Numbered from the stretch's first letter, positions 1-7,612 are shown. The stretch: DNA of 64,000 nt from Spirochaetota bacterium (GCA_029554345.1 JAKPJF010000142.1:1-64000), one strand, 5' to 3'. The notes: generated from the letters alone by a model not told the origin. Numbers and translations are program-made.

Positions 1-52
1 TGCGATAATAGCATACGCTTCTTGCAATGCCGGACTCTTTAGATAGATTCAT
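1..52 (-). CDS. IS3-family transposase OrfB, N-terminal fragment (runs off the window)
   Basis: The reading frame starts at an ATG that overlaps the stop of OrfA (ATGA) and continues out of the window. The 17 visible residues (MNLSKESGIARSVCYYR) resemble the start of IS3-type OrfB transposases, where a short helix with a SRSxYY-like motif precedes the DDE integrase domain. In the IS3 family OrfA and OrfB are normally joined by programmed frameshifting to give the active transposase; here the overlap would also allow coupled translation. The catalytic domain lies outside the window, so intactness cannot be judged. Confidence 0.6.
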   Translation of the reverse strand, partial: MNLSKESGIARSVCYYR

Positions 53-393
53 GATTCCGGCTCCATTTTCTTTTGATTTTTTGATAGCTTCGATTTTTCG
101 TCTTTTTTTTTACTTTCTGAAATATCTTGCTGAAGAAGCTCCGCATAATTTTTCCAATACATATTTGCATCACGCAAATACTTGAGTTCCTTTTTTAGTC
201 TTTTCAGTTCATCTTTTTCTTCTTTATTCAAAAGTATTTCCTGATATTGAGTATTTGGTTTTTTCAATATCCATAGACGAACAAGGTCTCTTCTTAATCC
301 ATACTTTTTTGCCAGTTTTTTATAGCCGTTTATTCCTGGCTTATATTCTTTCCGAACCTGTTCTTCAAGCTCAACTGGATACTTTCTTGTCAT
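49..393 (-). CDS. IS3-family transposase OrfA (helix-turn-helix protein)
   Basis: This is a 114-residue basic protein. Residues about 5-45 look like the helix-turn-helix of IS3 OrfA (YPVELEEQVRKEY, then GYKKLAKKYGLRRDLVRLWI), and residues about 55-95 form a charged, coiled-coil-like segment rich in Lys and Glu (ELKRLKKELKYLRDANMYWK), as in OrfA proteins where it serves for dimerisation. It binds the element's terminal repeats and supplies the N-terminus of the fused transposase. It is followed by OrfB with an ATGA overlap and bounded upstream by a terminal repeat at about 398-434. The element sits 23 bases beyond the stop codon of the oxidoreductase gene, so it entered just past the end of the metal/thiol operon. 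Confidence 0.75.
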   Translation of the reverse strand: MTRKYPVELEEQVRKEYKPGINGYKKLAKKYGLRRDLVRLWILKKPNTQYQEILLNKEEKDELKRLKKELKYLRDANMYWKNYAELLQQDISESKKKDEKSKLSKNQKKMEPES

Positions 394-397
394 TTTT

Positions 398-434
398 CTA
401 ACCCCTAAGTGTCTAACTTTAGGGGGTCAGTTCA
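398..434 (-). repeat. Terminal inverted repeat (left end) of the IS3-type element
   Basis: Read on the minus strand this begins TGAACTGACCCCCTAAAG and continues TTAGACACTTAGGGGTTAG, the pattern of IS3/IS150-type ends (TG at the tip, a run of C, then AGTTAGACA). It lies directly upstream of OrfA. The matching right end is outside the window, so no target duplication can be checked. Confidence 0.65.
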
Positions 435-457
435 AGGAGAGAGGTCGGGAGAGAGGA

Positions 458-2110
458 TTAATCTTTCTTCTTCGTCATACTGTAATTCTTGTGACCGCCT
501 GAAAGATTTCTCACATCTTTAAAGCCCTTATTTATTAAAATGTTTTGTGCGGCGTTTCCCGTGACTCCTTTGTTGCAATAAGTTACGGTGAGTTTATTTT
601 TGTCGAGTGAAGAACAGCAATCACGCAGTTTCTCGTGCGGAATATTATCAGCTCCATCAACATGTGCTTTTTCATACTGGCTTGAAACGCGCGCATCGAT
701 TATTTGAACCTTTTCACTTGATGCGGCTTCTTTCAGTTCAGCAGGCGTGATCAGTCTGCGTTTATTGTTCATTGCATTATCTAGAATCATTCCTGTATAC
801 ATCACGGGGTCTTTTGTCGTAGAATAGGGAGGCGCGTAAGCGAGATCGAGATGAAAAAGATCGGTCACCTTCGCTCCGAATGTGATAGCTGTCGCAAAAA
901 CATCGATACGTTTATCGACTCCTTCATGGCCGACAATCTGAACACCGATGAGTCTCTGGGTTTTTCTATCGGCAATTGCCTTAATCATCATTTCTTTTCC
1001 GCCGGAGTATTCCGGTTTGTCGGGTTTGATGTTGTGAACTATCTCGCAGTCGAAGCCTTCTGCACGCGCTTCTGCTTCAGTAAGTCCGGTTTGGGCAACG
1101 GTCATGTCAAAAAGCTTGAATATTCCTGTACCGAGAATTCCCCTGAACTCAAGCTGACCTCCGCTTGCCTGGTCTCCTGCGATGCGTCCTGTTTTGTTTG
1201 CCGTCGAACCGAGAGGATGATACGCGGGTTTTCCTGTTACTACGGAATAAGATTCTGCGCAGTCGCCGCATGCATAAATATCCGCGAAGTTCGTCTGCAT
1301 CTTCGTGTTTACTTTTAGAGCGCCGGTAATTCCACTTTCAATACCTGCGTTGGATGCGAGTGAAATATTAGGTTTAACTCCTGCGGCAATAATAAAAATA
1401 CCTGCATTTACTTTTTTACCGCTTTTAAGTTCGGCGTATTCGGCATTTTGCCCCCCGCAGAATTCAGTTACAGAATCATTCGTGTAAAACTTGATTCCTT
1501 TTTTTGAAATATAGTCTTCGATGTAAGCTGAAACGTCACTATCCATTTTAGGTGATAGATGATCCTTCATTTCGACGATTGTTGTTTCTATACCTTTTAA
1601 CGAAAAGTTTTCGGCTAGTTCCATTCCGATGAAACCCGATCCGACAATAAGAGCCGATTTGATATTATTCTCGTCAATATAGTTTTTGATTTTCTCCGCT
1701 GAAGAAATATTTCTGAGGCTGAACACATTGGTTTTGTCAATTCCGTCAATCGGCGGAATTATGCTCTCTGCACCTGTCGCGATTATCAGTTTATCAAAAT
1801 TTTCAATGAAGGTGTTTCCGCCGTTGAGATTTTTTACCGAAATTGTTTTCGTCTGCGGATTGATCTCTAAAACTTCATGCCTTATGAAAACATCGACATT
1901 GTACTTTGATTTGAAGAAAGCGGCATCTCTCGGAGTGAGAGAATCGATTGATCCAATGTTTCCGCCGATGTAGTAGGGCGTGCCGCATGCGGAATATGAT
2001 ATATGAGAATCTTTTTCGTAAATTTTAATTTCACTTGTCTCATCATTTCTTCTTGCTTTAGCTGCCGCGGATGTACCCGCGGCAACAGCGCCGATTATTA
2101 TTATTTTCAT
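458..2110 (-). CDS. CoA-disulfide reductase-like flavoprotein with C-terminal rhodanese domain
   Basis: The 550-residue protein begins with a dinucleotide-binding motif (GAVAAGTSAAAKARR, residues 7-21). It carries the single redox cysteine C42 in SYSACGTPYYIGG, the hallmark of CoA-disulfide reductases and related Nox/polysulfide reductases that use FAD and NAD(P)H. A second nucleotide-binding region (ALIVGSGFIGMELAE) lies near residue 155, and the pyridine nucleotide-disulfide dimerisation domain follows at about 320-440. Residues about 455-545 form a rhodanese domain whose loop CNKGVTG has the catalytic cysteine. Such fusions reduce CoA disulfide or persulfides and polysulfides and pass sulfane sulfur to the rhodanese. 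It is the last gene of the ArsR-led operon, so a role in keeping thiols reduced during metal stress, or in sulfur-species detoxification, is inferred. Confidence 0.9.
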   Translation of the reverse strand: MKIIIIGAVAAGTSAAAKARRNDETSEIKIYEKDSHISYSACGTPYYIGGNIGSIDSLTPRDAAFFKSKYNVDVFIRHEVLEINPQTKTISVKNLNGGNTFIENFDKLIIATGAESIIPPIDGIDKTNVFSLRNISSAEKIKNYIDENNIKSALIVGSGFIGMELAENFSLKGIETTIVEMKDHLSPKMDSDVSAYIEDYISKKGIKFYTNDSVTEFCGGQNAEYAELKSGKKVNAGIFIIAAGVKPNISLASNAGIESGITGALKVNTKMQTNFADIYACGDCAESYSVVTGKPAYHPLGSTANKTGRIAGDQASGGQLEFRGILGTGIFKLFDMTVAQTGLTEAEARAEGFDCEIVHNIKPDKPEYSGGKEMMIKAIADRKTQRLIGVQIVGHEGVDKRIDVFATAITFGAKVTDLFHLDLAYAPPYSTTKDPVMYTGMILDNAMNNKRRLITPAELKEAASSEKVQIIDARVSSQYEKAHVDGADNIPHEKLRDCCSSLDKNKLTVTYCNKGVTGNAAQNILINKGFKDVRNLSGGHKNYSMTKKKD

Positions 2111-2124
2111 AAAACCTCCATTCT

Positions 2125-3192
2125 TTAGCTGTCTATTCCGTCCATTTCAAGAACTTCACGGTTAAACCAGTGCCGGGTATTATTAGCGATTTTGACAAGA
2201 GTCAGCATAACCGGAACTTCAACCAGCACTCCGACGACTGTTGCAAGTGCAGCTCCTGAAGAAATTCCGAAGAGAGAAACTGCAACGGCGACAGCAAGTT
2301 CGAAAAAATTGCTCGCACCGATCATGCCTGCCGGTGCCGCGATCGAATGATCGAGTTTCCAAATGCGTGCCCATCCGTATGCAATGAAGAAAATCAAAAA
2401 CGTCTGAATGATGAGCGGAACTGCAATTAGAGCTATGTGAAGCGGATTTGAAAGAATGACATTGCCCTGAAAAGAAAATATAATGATAAGAGTCAAAAGA
2501 AGACCGGCAATTGTTACGTTTGAAAACTTGGAAACGAATTTATTATAATAATCGAGTCCGCGGTATTTTACTATCATGACACGTGTAATAACGCCGAGCG
2601 AAAGAGGTATCACCACAAAAAGAATAACCGAAAGAATAAGCGTGTTGTATGGGACGGTTATTCCGCTTATACCGAGAAGAAACGCGACAATCGGCGTGAA
2701 AGCGAAAAGAATTATGAGATCGTTGATTGCAACCTGCACGAGAGTGTAAGACGGATTGCCTTTAGTGAGGTGACTCCAGACAAAAACCATTGCAGTACAC
2801 GGTGCCGCACCAAGAAGAACTGCTCCGGCAATATAGCTTTGAGAAAGATCAACGGGTATAAGCGATTTGAAAATCACATTGAAAAAAAGATATGCGATTG
2901 CGTACATCGTAAACGGCTTAATCAGCCAGTTTGTTATGATTGTTACCGCGAGACCCTTGGGCTGTTTGACGCTTTTAATTACGGAAGAGAAGTCAACCTT
3001 AAGCATCATCGGATATATCATAAGCCAGATGAGAACCGCTACCGGAATCGAAACGTGAGAATATTCCATTTGCCCGAGAGTTTTCGGAATTGCCGGAAAA
3101 TATTTGCCGGTAAGAATTCCTAGTGCAATGCATAGTCCTACCCACACGCTAAGATATTTTTCAAAAAAAGAAATTCCTGAATTTTTTGCCAT
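2125..3192 (-). CDS. acr3: ACR3-family arsenite efflux permease
   Basis: This 355-residue membrane protein has about ten hydrophobic segments. It carries the ACR3 signature GAAPCTAMVFVWS, with the essential thiolate cysteine at C132, and the second conserved segment near residues 285-310 (GMIGASNFFELAVAVAVSLFG). ACR3 proteins export As(III), and sometimes Sb(III), across the inner membrane using the proton gradient. Its place in an operon led by an ArsR repressor, with thioredoxins that could supply reductant, supports arsenite resistance. No arsC arsenate reductase is recognisable nearby, although the two thioredoxin-like proteins could take part in reduction. The start ATG has a good ribosome site (aggagaatatt) and lies 11 bases after the upstream gene. 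Confidence 0.93.
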   Translation of the reverse strand: MAKNSGISFFEKYLSVWVGLCIALGILTGKYFPAIPKTLGQMEYSHVSIPVAVLIWLMIYPMMLKVDFSSVIKSVKQPKGLAVTIITNWLIKPFTMYAIAYLFFNVIFKSLIPVDLSQSYIAGAVLLGAAPCTAMVFVWSHLTKGNPSYTLVQVAINDLIILFAFTPIVAFLLGISGITVPYNTLILSVILFVVIPLSLGVITRVMIVKYRGLDYYNKFVSKFSNVTIAGLLLTLIIIFSFQGNVILSNPLHIALIAVPLIIQTFLIFFIAYGWARIWKLDHSIAAPAGMIGASNFFELAVAVAVSLFGISSGAALATVVGVLVEVPVMLTLVKIANNTRHWFNREVLEMDGIDS

Positions 3193-3203
3193 AATATTCT
3201 CCT

Positions 3204-3740
3204 TTAGTTGTTTTTGCCGTCATTCATCATAAAGTTTTTTCCGAATTTTTTCTGCATTATAAAAGCTATAATAATGAAAACAGGCATTGAAAGTAATGTG
3301 CGTAGAAGCGAAAACTTGAGTCCGAGAAAACCTATTTCAAATGAAAGCATCGGAATTTTCATCGTGGTGAATGCGCCGATATAGATGAAAATGTTTCTAA
3401 CGCTTGTACCTTTTTTCCAGAGCATGTAAGCAATCGGGAAAGCTCCGTAAAGCGGACCAGCCTGAAGCATTGCGAGAAGAATCATCCAGACGATGCTCAT
3501 CAAGCCTGAATTTTTACCAAGATGTTTTTCTATGATTCCTCTCGGAACCCAGACGTCGAAGAGCCCTATTAGAATAAAAATAAGCGGAAGAAAAGAAATC
3601 ATTTCAATGATCGAATCCGAAAAATTCCGCGCGCTTTCCGTTCCTATTCTGTAATCATAAACATATGAAAGCAGAACGAATAATCCCATGAAGATGGTTA
3701 TGATGATTTCGTATTTGTTTTTTTTGAGATAGGTTTTCAC
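3204..3740 (-). CDS. Half-size membrane permease B (ArsP/DUF318-like)
   Basis: The start is the GTG at 3740, chosen because GGAGG precedes it by five bases and it overlaps the upstream stop as GTGA; a longer frame up to 3827 would run through the neighbouring gene. The protein is 178 residues with four or five hydrophobic segments (for example near 10-28, 45-65 and 80-105). It resembles one half of the two-domain ArsP_1-type permeases. Together with its similar-size neighbour (3737-4216) it probably forms a two-subunit transporter. The substrate is not visible in the sequence; context suggests a metal(loid) or an organo-derivative. Confidence 0.75.
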   Translation of the reverse strand: MKTYLKKNKYEIIITIFMGLFVLLSYVYDYRIGTESARNFSDSIIEMISFLPLIFILIGLFDVWVPRGIIEKHLGKNSGLMSIVWMILLAMLQAGPLYGAFPIAYMLWKKGTSVRNIFIYIGAFTTMKIPMLSFEIGFLGLKFSLLRTLLSMPVFIIIAFIMQKKFGKNFMMNDGKNN

Positions 3741-4216
3741 AGAAACCTCCAGATTACAGCCATTGCAGATCCGATTGCAACAGCCGCGGTGAAGCTTAGA
3801 ATGTTTCGAGTGATTGAAACTTTCCAACCGAAGAATTTTTTTTCAATGGGAAGCGTGAGAATTCCTACCATCATGAGAGTTGTTATGAAAACTGAAATGA
3901 CGGGATAACTGACTCCGTTTTTTACAAGAACACCCGCCATTGGATATGCAACAAAACCCGGAATGAGAGCGATTGACCCCGCAGCTCCTGCGACGAGAAA
4001 GCCTGTGATGCCTGAATCCTGACCCATGTATTTTTCAATTGTTTCAGGCGGAAGAAGAGCGAGAATGAATGCGATAAGAAAAAGAACCGGTATCATCTGC
4101 GGAAGAAGATTCATGAACATTCTCAGCGCGATTTTAAGCGCGCTGATAGTTTTACTTGCGTTGCAAATAAAAGAAATAATAAGCAGAAGGGCTGTAATTA
4201 TTGCAAGTATCAACAT
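3737..4216 (-). CDS. Half-size membrane permease A (ArsP/DUF318-like)
   Basis: The start at 4216 has GAGG upstream and lies seven bases after the previous gene; the longer frame to 4276 would overlap that gene. The 159 residues are nearly all hydrophobic, with about five membrane segments and a conserved-looking loop GSIALIPGFVAYPMAGVLVKNG, typical of small permease-family proteins that occur as adjacent pairs. Its stop overlaps the GTG start of the second half-permease, so the two chains should be made in equal amounts. I infer a heteromeric transporter; function beyond 'permease' is unproven. Confidence 0.75.
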   Translation of the reverse strand: MLILAIITALLLIISFICNASKTISALKIALRMFMNLLPQMIPVLFLIAFILALLPPETIEKYMGQDSGITGFLVAGAAGSIALIPGFVAYPMAGVLVKNGVSYPVISVFITTLMMVGILTLPIEKKFFGWKVSITRNILSFTAAVAIGSAMAVIWRFL

Positions 4217-4223
4217 GCTATCC

Positions 4224-5408
4224 TCAAACGAATGTTCCGAATATCCAGCCGGCAATTGTCGACATGAAAACAACAAGAGCTACATAGACCGATGTTTTTT
4301 TCCAGCCGAGTTCACTGCCGATTACGATTATCGACGGCAGTGATAACGATGGACCCGCAAGCAGTAACGCGAGCGCAGGACCTTCTCCCATGCCTGAGCC
4401 GATAAGCCCCTGAAGAATCGGAATTTCTGTCAGTGTGGCGAAATACATCAGAGCTCCGGAAAACGACGCAAAGAAATTTGCGAAAAATGAATTTCCGCCT
4501 ACAAGAGATGAAATCCACTCCGAAGGAATTATTCCCTCATGACCGGGTCTTCCGAGAAGAAAACCTGATACCAGAACTCCTCCGAAAAGAAGAGGCAGAA
4601 TCTGAAGAGCGAAATCGCGTGTAGAAACAGTCCAGTCTTTAAGCTCATCTTTTTTAAACCATCTTATCAATGAAAAAATAAGAAGAAGAGCAAATGCTCC
4701 CGAGATATACCACTTGTACTGGTATATGAAATCCCATACTGCGAGAGAACCCTTTGCCGGCGCCCAGTTCGCGAAAACGAGAATGCCGATCATCGAAGCC
4801 ATGTATAAAGCATTCTGAAAAAGATTCCTCGGCATATCAGCATCGGTATTCTTAAACATCCTTTCATCAGTAAGTCTCTTTTCGTCTTCCTTTCTGAAAA
4901 TGAAATGCATGATTAAACCGATTACGAATGCGAAAGAAACCGCGCCTATAACTCGTGCCGCACCGAGTTTGAATCCCAGAACTTTTGCCGATAAAACAAT
5001 CGCAAGAATATTTATCGCAGGACCTGAATATAGAAATGAAACAGCCGGGCCTAGTCCGGCTCCTTTTTTATAAATGCCTTTAAAAAGCGGAAGCACGGTG
5101 CAAGAGCATACAGCTAAAATCGCGCCGGAGAAAGAGGCAACTGAATACGCGATAAACTTATTAGACTTAGGCCCAAGATATTTTATTACTGCCTGCTGAT
5201 TTAAAAAAACCGTTATCGCGCCCGCTATGAAAAATGCCGGCACAAGACATAAAAGAACATGCTCGCGTGCGTAGTCAGAAAGCATTATAAATGCTTCTGT
5301 GATTGCACCGGTGATAATTGCGTTATCAAAAGGGGTGAAGTATGCCAATGCGAAAATAACTGCAAAGAGTGCGAGTTTTTTATTGTTTGATAAAACTTTT
5401 GACATCAT
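4224..5408 (-). CDS. Full-length permease of the ArsP_1/DUF318 family
   Basis: This 394-residue polytopic protein has the family signature CSCTVLPLFKGIYKKGAGLG near residues 101-120 and a matching second-half motif (FSGALMYFATLTEIPILQGL). A charged cytoplasmic loop (FRKEDEKRLTDERMFK) separates the two membrane halves. The paired cysteines C101 and C103 are those expected in the family. Members include ArsP, which exports trivalent organoarsenicals, and uncharacterised transporters linked to thioredoxins. The start has AGGAGG upstream. It follows ccdA by eight bases in the same operon. Whether its cargo is a methylated arsenical, a metal or a thiol compound cannot be told from sequence. Confidence 0.88.
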   Translation of the reverse strand: MMSKVLSNNKKLALFAVIFALAYFTPFDNAIITGAITEAFIMLSDYAREHVLLCLVPAFFIAGAITVFLNQQAVIKYLGPKSNKFIAYSVASFSGAILAVCSCTVLPLFKGIYKKGAGLGPAVSFLYSGPAINILAIVLSAKVLGFKLGAARVIGAVSFAFVIGLIMHFIFRKEDEKRLTDERMFKNTDADMPRNLFQNALYMASMIGILVFANWAPAKGSLAVWDFIYQYKWYISGAFALLLIFSLIRWFKKDELKDWTVSTRDFALQILPLLFGGVLVSGFLLGRPGHEGIIPSEWISSLVGGNSFFANFFASFSGALMYFATLTEIPILQGLIGSGMGEGPALALLLAGPSLSLPSIIVIGSELGWKKTSVYVALVVFMSTIAGWIFGTFV

Positions 5409-5416
5409 GATTCCTC

Positions 5417-6133
5417 CTATAGTGTTTTAAGAGTGTTGAATAATAGATAAACACCTGCAAGAATCACGATTATTCCGCATACTTTTTTTACAACAGCAAG
5501 TCCTTTCGATTTATCACTCCAGTTTAGAAACGACTGAACTGCAGGAATGAAAGTCCCGCCTGCGATTATTACGAGGCAGTGACCTATCGCGTATATTGAA
5601 ACCAGTAAAACCGCAAAAAGAAGATCTGTCTTTGCAAGGCTGAATGAAATTCCGAGCACAGGCGCGAGATAGGCGAATGTGCAAGGACCTACTGCAAGAC
5701 CTATTATTAAACCTAGCGAGAATGCCGCAAATAGTCCGCGTTTTTTTAACGATGGAACTTTGCATGCATTATCAAGAAAATTCAGCCTGATAACTCCCGC
5801 GAGATAAAGTCCGATAGCAATTATTATGATGGATACAATTACATTCGGAATTACTCCGAGATCTCCCGCGATGCGTCCGAGAAGAATTGTTGCAAAACCG
5901 ATTATGACGAGACTTAAAAGTATTCCCGCTGAATATAAAGAAGAGATTAATGCGTTCTTGGATATTTTACCTATCCCCTGATTTCCTATGAATCCTACGA
6001 TTAAAGGAATGCTCGCAATATGACAAGGGGAAAGAATTACGCTGAGAATTCCCCATAGGAAAGCTGAAGCAAGTGCGAGATACATATTGCCGTAAAGCAT
6101 TTCAGAAAGCGAGTTGAAAAGTGTTTCAATCAT
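5417..6133 (-). CDS. ccdA: CcdA-type transmembrane thiol-disulfide transporter
   Basis: The 238-residue protein has six predicted membrane helices. Its two redox cysteines sit in the usual places at the starts of helices: C37 in ILSPCHIASIPL and C151 in GLAVGPCTFAYLAPVLG. CcdA passes electrons from cytoplasmic thioredoxin to extracytoplasmic thioredoxin-like proteins. Its start codon overlaps the stop of the membrane-anchored thioredoxin gene (TAATG), so the donor and acceptor are made together. In this operon it probably keeps the exported thioredoxin, or metal-binding thiols outside the membrane, reduced. Confidence 0.92.
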   Translation of the reverse strand: MIETLFNSLSEMLYGNMYLALASAFLWGILSVILSPCHIASIPLIVGFIGNQGIGKISKNALISSLYSAGILLSLVIIGFATILLGRIAGDLGVIPNVIVSIIIIAIGLYLAGVIRLNFLDNACKVPSLKKRGLFAAFSLGLIIGLAVGPCTFAYLAPVLGISFSLAKTDLLFAVLLVSIYAIGHCLVIIAGGTFIPAVQSFLNWSDKSKGLAVVKKVCGIIVILAGVYLLFNTLKTL

Positions 6134-6591
6134 TATTCGACTCCCTTCTCTTTCAGCATTTTTTGAATTTCTTCAAACGGATAGAATCCTTCGTGGCGGA
6201 AAAATTCTTTTCCGTTTTTATCAGTGAAAACCTGAGTAGGGATCACTCTTATTCCGAAAATCTGAGCGGCTTTTTTGCCGTCTTTTGTAGTTATATCGTG
6301 AAAAATCACTTCAACTTTTTCTTTGTATGTTTCTTCAACACGTTTCATTACAGGTTTCATCATTCTGCATGGAGCGCAATACTCGGCACCAAGTTCAATG
6401 AAATGTATTTTTGAAAAATCAAAATTATCCTTAGCTGTTGATGTCTCGGCTGCAGAGAGATCGCCGTTAGATTTGCTTTCATTATTTGAGAAAGAACAAC
6501 CGTTAAAAGATACGTTTGAGATGAAGAATACGAATGAGCCGGTTGCAGCAACTATTAGAATTCTTATTATTATTTTTCTTATATTATTCAT
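6133..6591 (-). CDS. Membrane-anchored thioredoxin-fold protein (CAPC)
   Basis: An N-terminal hydrophobic segment (residues about 7-27) is followed by a short polar linker and a thioredoxin domain with active site CAPC (C72 and C75) in ELGAEYCAPCRMMKP. The cis-proline region is also present (IRVIPTQVF). A cysteine at residue 32 could be a loosely defined lipoprotein site, but a plain signal anchor is equally possible. The fold would face the periplasm and receive electrons from the CcdA protein encoded next, with which it overlaps by one base. Confidence 0.9.
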   Translation of the reverse strand: MNNIRKIIIRILIVAATGSFVFFISNVSFNGCSFSNNESKSNGDLSAAETSTAKDNFDFSKIHFIELGAEYCAPCRMMKPVMKRVEETYKEKVEVIFHDITTKDGKKAAQIFGIRVIPTQVFTDKNGKEFFRHEGFYPFEEIQKMLKEKGVE

Positions 6592-6597
6592 AATTAT

Positions 6598-6966
6598 TTA
6601 CCCGCAAATATTAGTTTTAATTTTTGAAACTGCTTCACTGACCGTTTTTTCGTTTACGGCAGTATTTCCTTTTTCGTAGCCCATTTCCGTTAATACGAAT
6701 GACTTAGACGAAATACCTATGCTTTCAAGCTTCTTTTTCGCGCATGCTACGGCACAACCGTCAATTGTGATACATTTGTCAGCGGCTTTTGCCGACTCGA
6801 TGAATCCGCTCAGACCGGCTCCAACTGCGGCAAGACAGCTCATTGAACCAACCTTGTCGTCACGGAGTTTTCTCGCCGAAAGGTCGCTTAAAGAGCCTAG
6901 ATCGGCGGCACCCGAACACGAATAAATTATTGTTAAATTTGAATTTCCGCAATTGCACGAGCTCAT
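6598..6966 (-). CDS. DGC-domain putative zinc-binding protein
   Basis: This small protein of 122 residues has cysteines at 4, 6, 17, 44, 65, 71 and 75. It contains the motif IDGCAVACAKKKLE, with the D-G-C at 69-71 that names the DGC family (pfam08859, putative zinc-binding). These proteins usually sit beside ArsP-like permeases and small thioredoxins, as here. The role is unknown; binding and delivering a metal(loid) to a permease or sensing it is a fair inference. It has no signal peptide, so it is probably cytoplasmic. Confidence 0.85.
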   Translation of the reverse strand: MSSCNCGNSNLTIIYSCSGAADLGSLSDLSARKLRDDKVGSMSCLAAVGAGLSGFIESAKAADKCITIDGCAVACAKKKLESIGISSKSFVLTEMGYEKGNTAVNEKTVSEAVSKIKTNICG

Positions 6967-6975
6967 GATTTTCTC

Positions 6976-7209
6976 CTACTTTAGATATTTTTTAATTTCA
7001 TCCGGATCAAGGATCTTCCCTACGGATTTGACTTCATCATCTACTACAAGTGCAGGTGTCATCATTACACCATAATCCATGATTTTGTTGAGGTCTTTAA
7101 CCTTCTCAATAGTGAATTCTATTCCCATTTCCTCAGCTGCCTTGCGTGCACTCTGTTCAAGCTTTTCACATTTCATACATCCCGTTCCGAGAATTTTTAT
7201 CACTTTCAT
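6976..7209 (-). CDS. Small thioredoxin-family redox-active disulfide protein
   Basis: This 77-residue protein has the active site GTGCMKCEKL (C11 and C14), followed by the glutaredoxin-like fold with cis-Pro in MMTPALVVDDEVKSVGKI. It matches the short 'redox-active disulfide protein' family (TIGR00412), often found with DUF318 permeases and ArsR regulators. It is likely a cytoplasmic thiol carrier that could reduce the CcdA protein or a metal-binding partner. It lies 9 bases upstream of the DGC gene and has a strong ribosome site (aaggagga). Confidence 0.9.
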   Translation of the reverse strand: MKVIKILGTGCMKCEKLEQSARKAAEEMGIEFTIEKVKDLNKIMDYGVMMTPALVVDDEVKSVGKILDPDEIKKYLK

Positions 7210-7249
7210 AAGTCCTCCTTATATTTGAAATATTTATAGATTCAAAAAA

Positions 7250-7576
7250 TCATTTGCAGCACCTCGCCGCATTACTGCTTGTTTTTGCATTTGATTTCAT
7301 GACGTTGTCGATGCAGTTCATGAAGTCCATTATACATTCAACTCTGAGACGGTAAAAAACAGTGGTGCCTTCTTTTCTGTCTGTGACAATTCCGGCTTTT
7401 TTTAGAACAGAAAGATGTTTTGAAATTGTTGAAATATCCGCCCCGATCATATCGGTAAGTTCGCAGACGCATTTTTCGCCTTTAGAAATTTCTTCTATAA
7501 TAAAAAGCCTGCTGGGGTGAGACATGGCTTTTATTATCTCTGAACGTAGTTTGTAGTAATCCTCTTTATGTTTCAT
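7250..7576 (-). CDS. arsR: ArsR/SmtB-family metalloregulatory repressor of the operon
   Basis: Using the ATG at 7576 the protein has 108 residues with a winged helix-turn-helix (ADISTISKHLSVLKKAGIVTDRKEGTTVFYRL) and the metal-binding sequence EKCVCEL in the position of the ArsR alpha-3 site (ELCVCDL in classical ArsR). More cysteines lie near the end (AARCCK), which could add ligands. A longer frame to 7612 is rejected because it would begin inside the promoter -35 box. The gene heads the nine-gene operon that follows and an inverted repeat covers its promoter, so it should repress its own operon until As(III), Sb(III) or a similar thiophile binds. Confidence 0.92.
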   Translation of the reverse strand: MKHKEDYYKLRSEIIKAMSHPSRLFIIEEISKGEKCVCELTDMIGADISTISKHLSVLKKAGIVTDRKEGTTVFYRLRVECIMDFMNCIDNVMKSNAKTSSNAARCCK

Positions 7577-7612
7577 ATTTGGCAAAATAGCCAAATAGCA
7601 CTTAAAAGTCAA
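7577..7612 (-). promoter_or_regulatory. Promoter and ArsR operator of the metal/thiol operon
   Basis: On the minus strand TTGACT (7612-7607), a 17-base spacer and TATTTT (7589-7584) form a strong sigma-70-type promoter. The inverted repeat ATTTGGC-N6-GCCAAAT (7596-7577) covers the -10 box and the predicted start site. Seven bases past the -10 box falls on 7577, directly before the ATG at 7576, and no Shine-Dalgarno sequence fits in between. Confidence 0.8.

Noticed and set aside
851-1318. 155-residue plus-strand frame within the oxidoreductase gene
   Set aside because: Cysteine-rich, low-quality composition antisense to a clear flavoprotein; no promoter or ribosome site.
3741-3827. Longer start of the second half-permease
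   Set aside because: It would run out of frame through the end of the neighbouring permease and is polar and Cys/His-rich; the GTG at 3740 has a strong ribosome site.
7577-7612. Longer ArsR protein starting at 7612
   Set aside because: Its ATG lies in the -35 element of a consensus promoter, so it would not be on the transcript.
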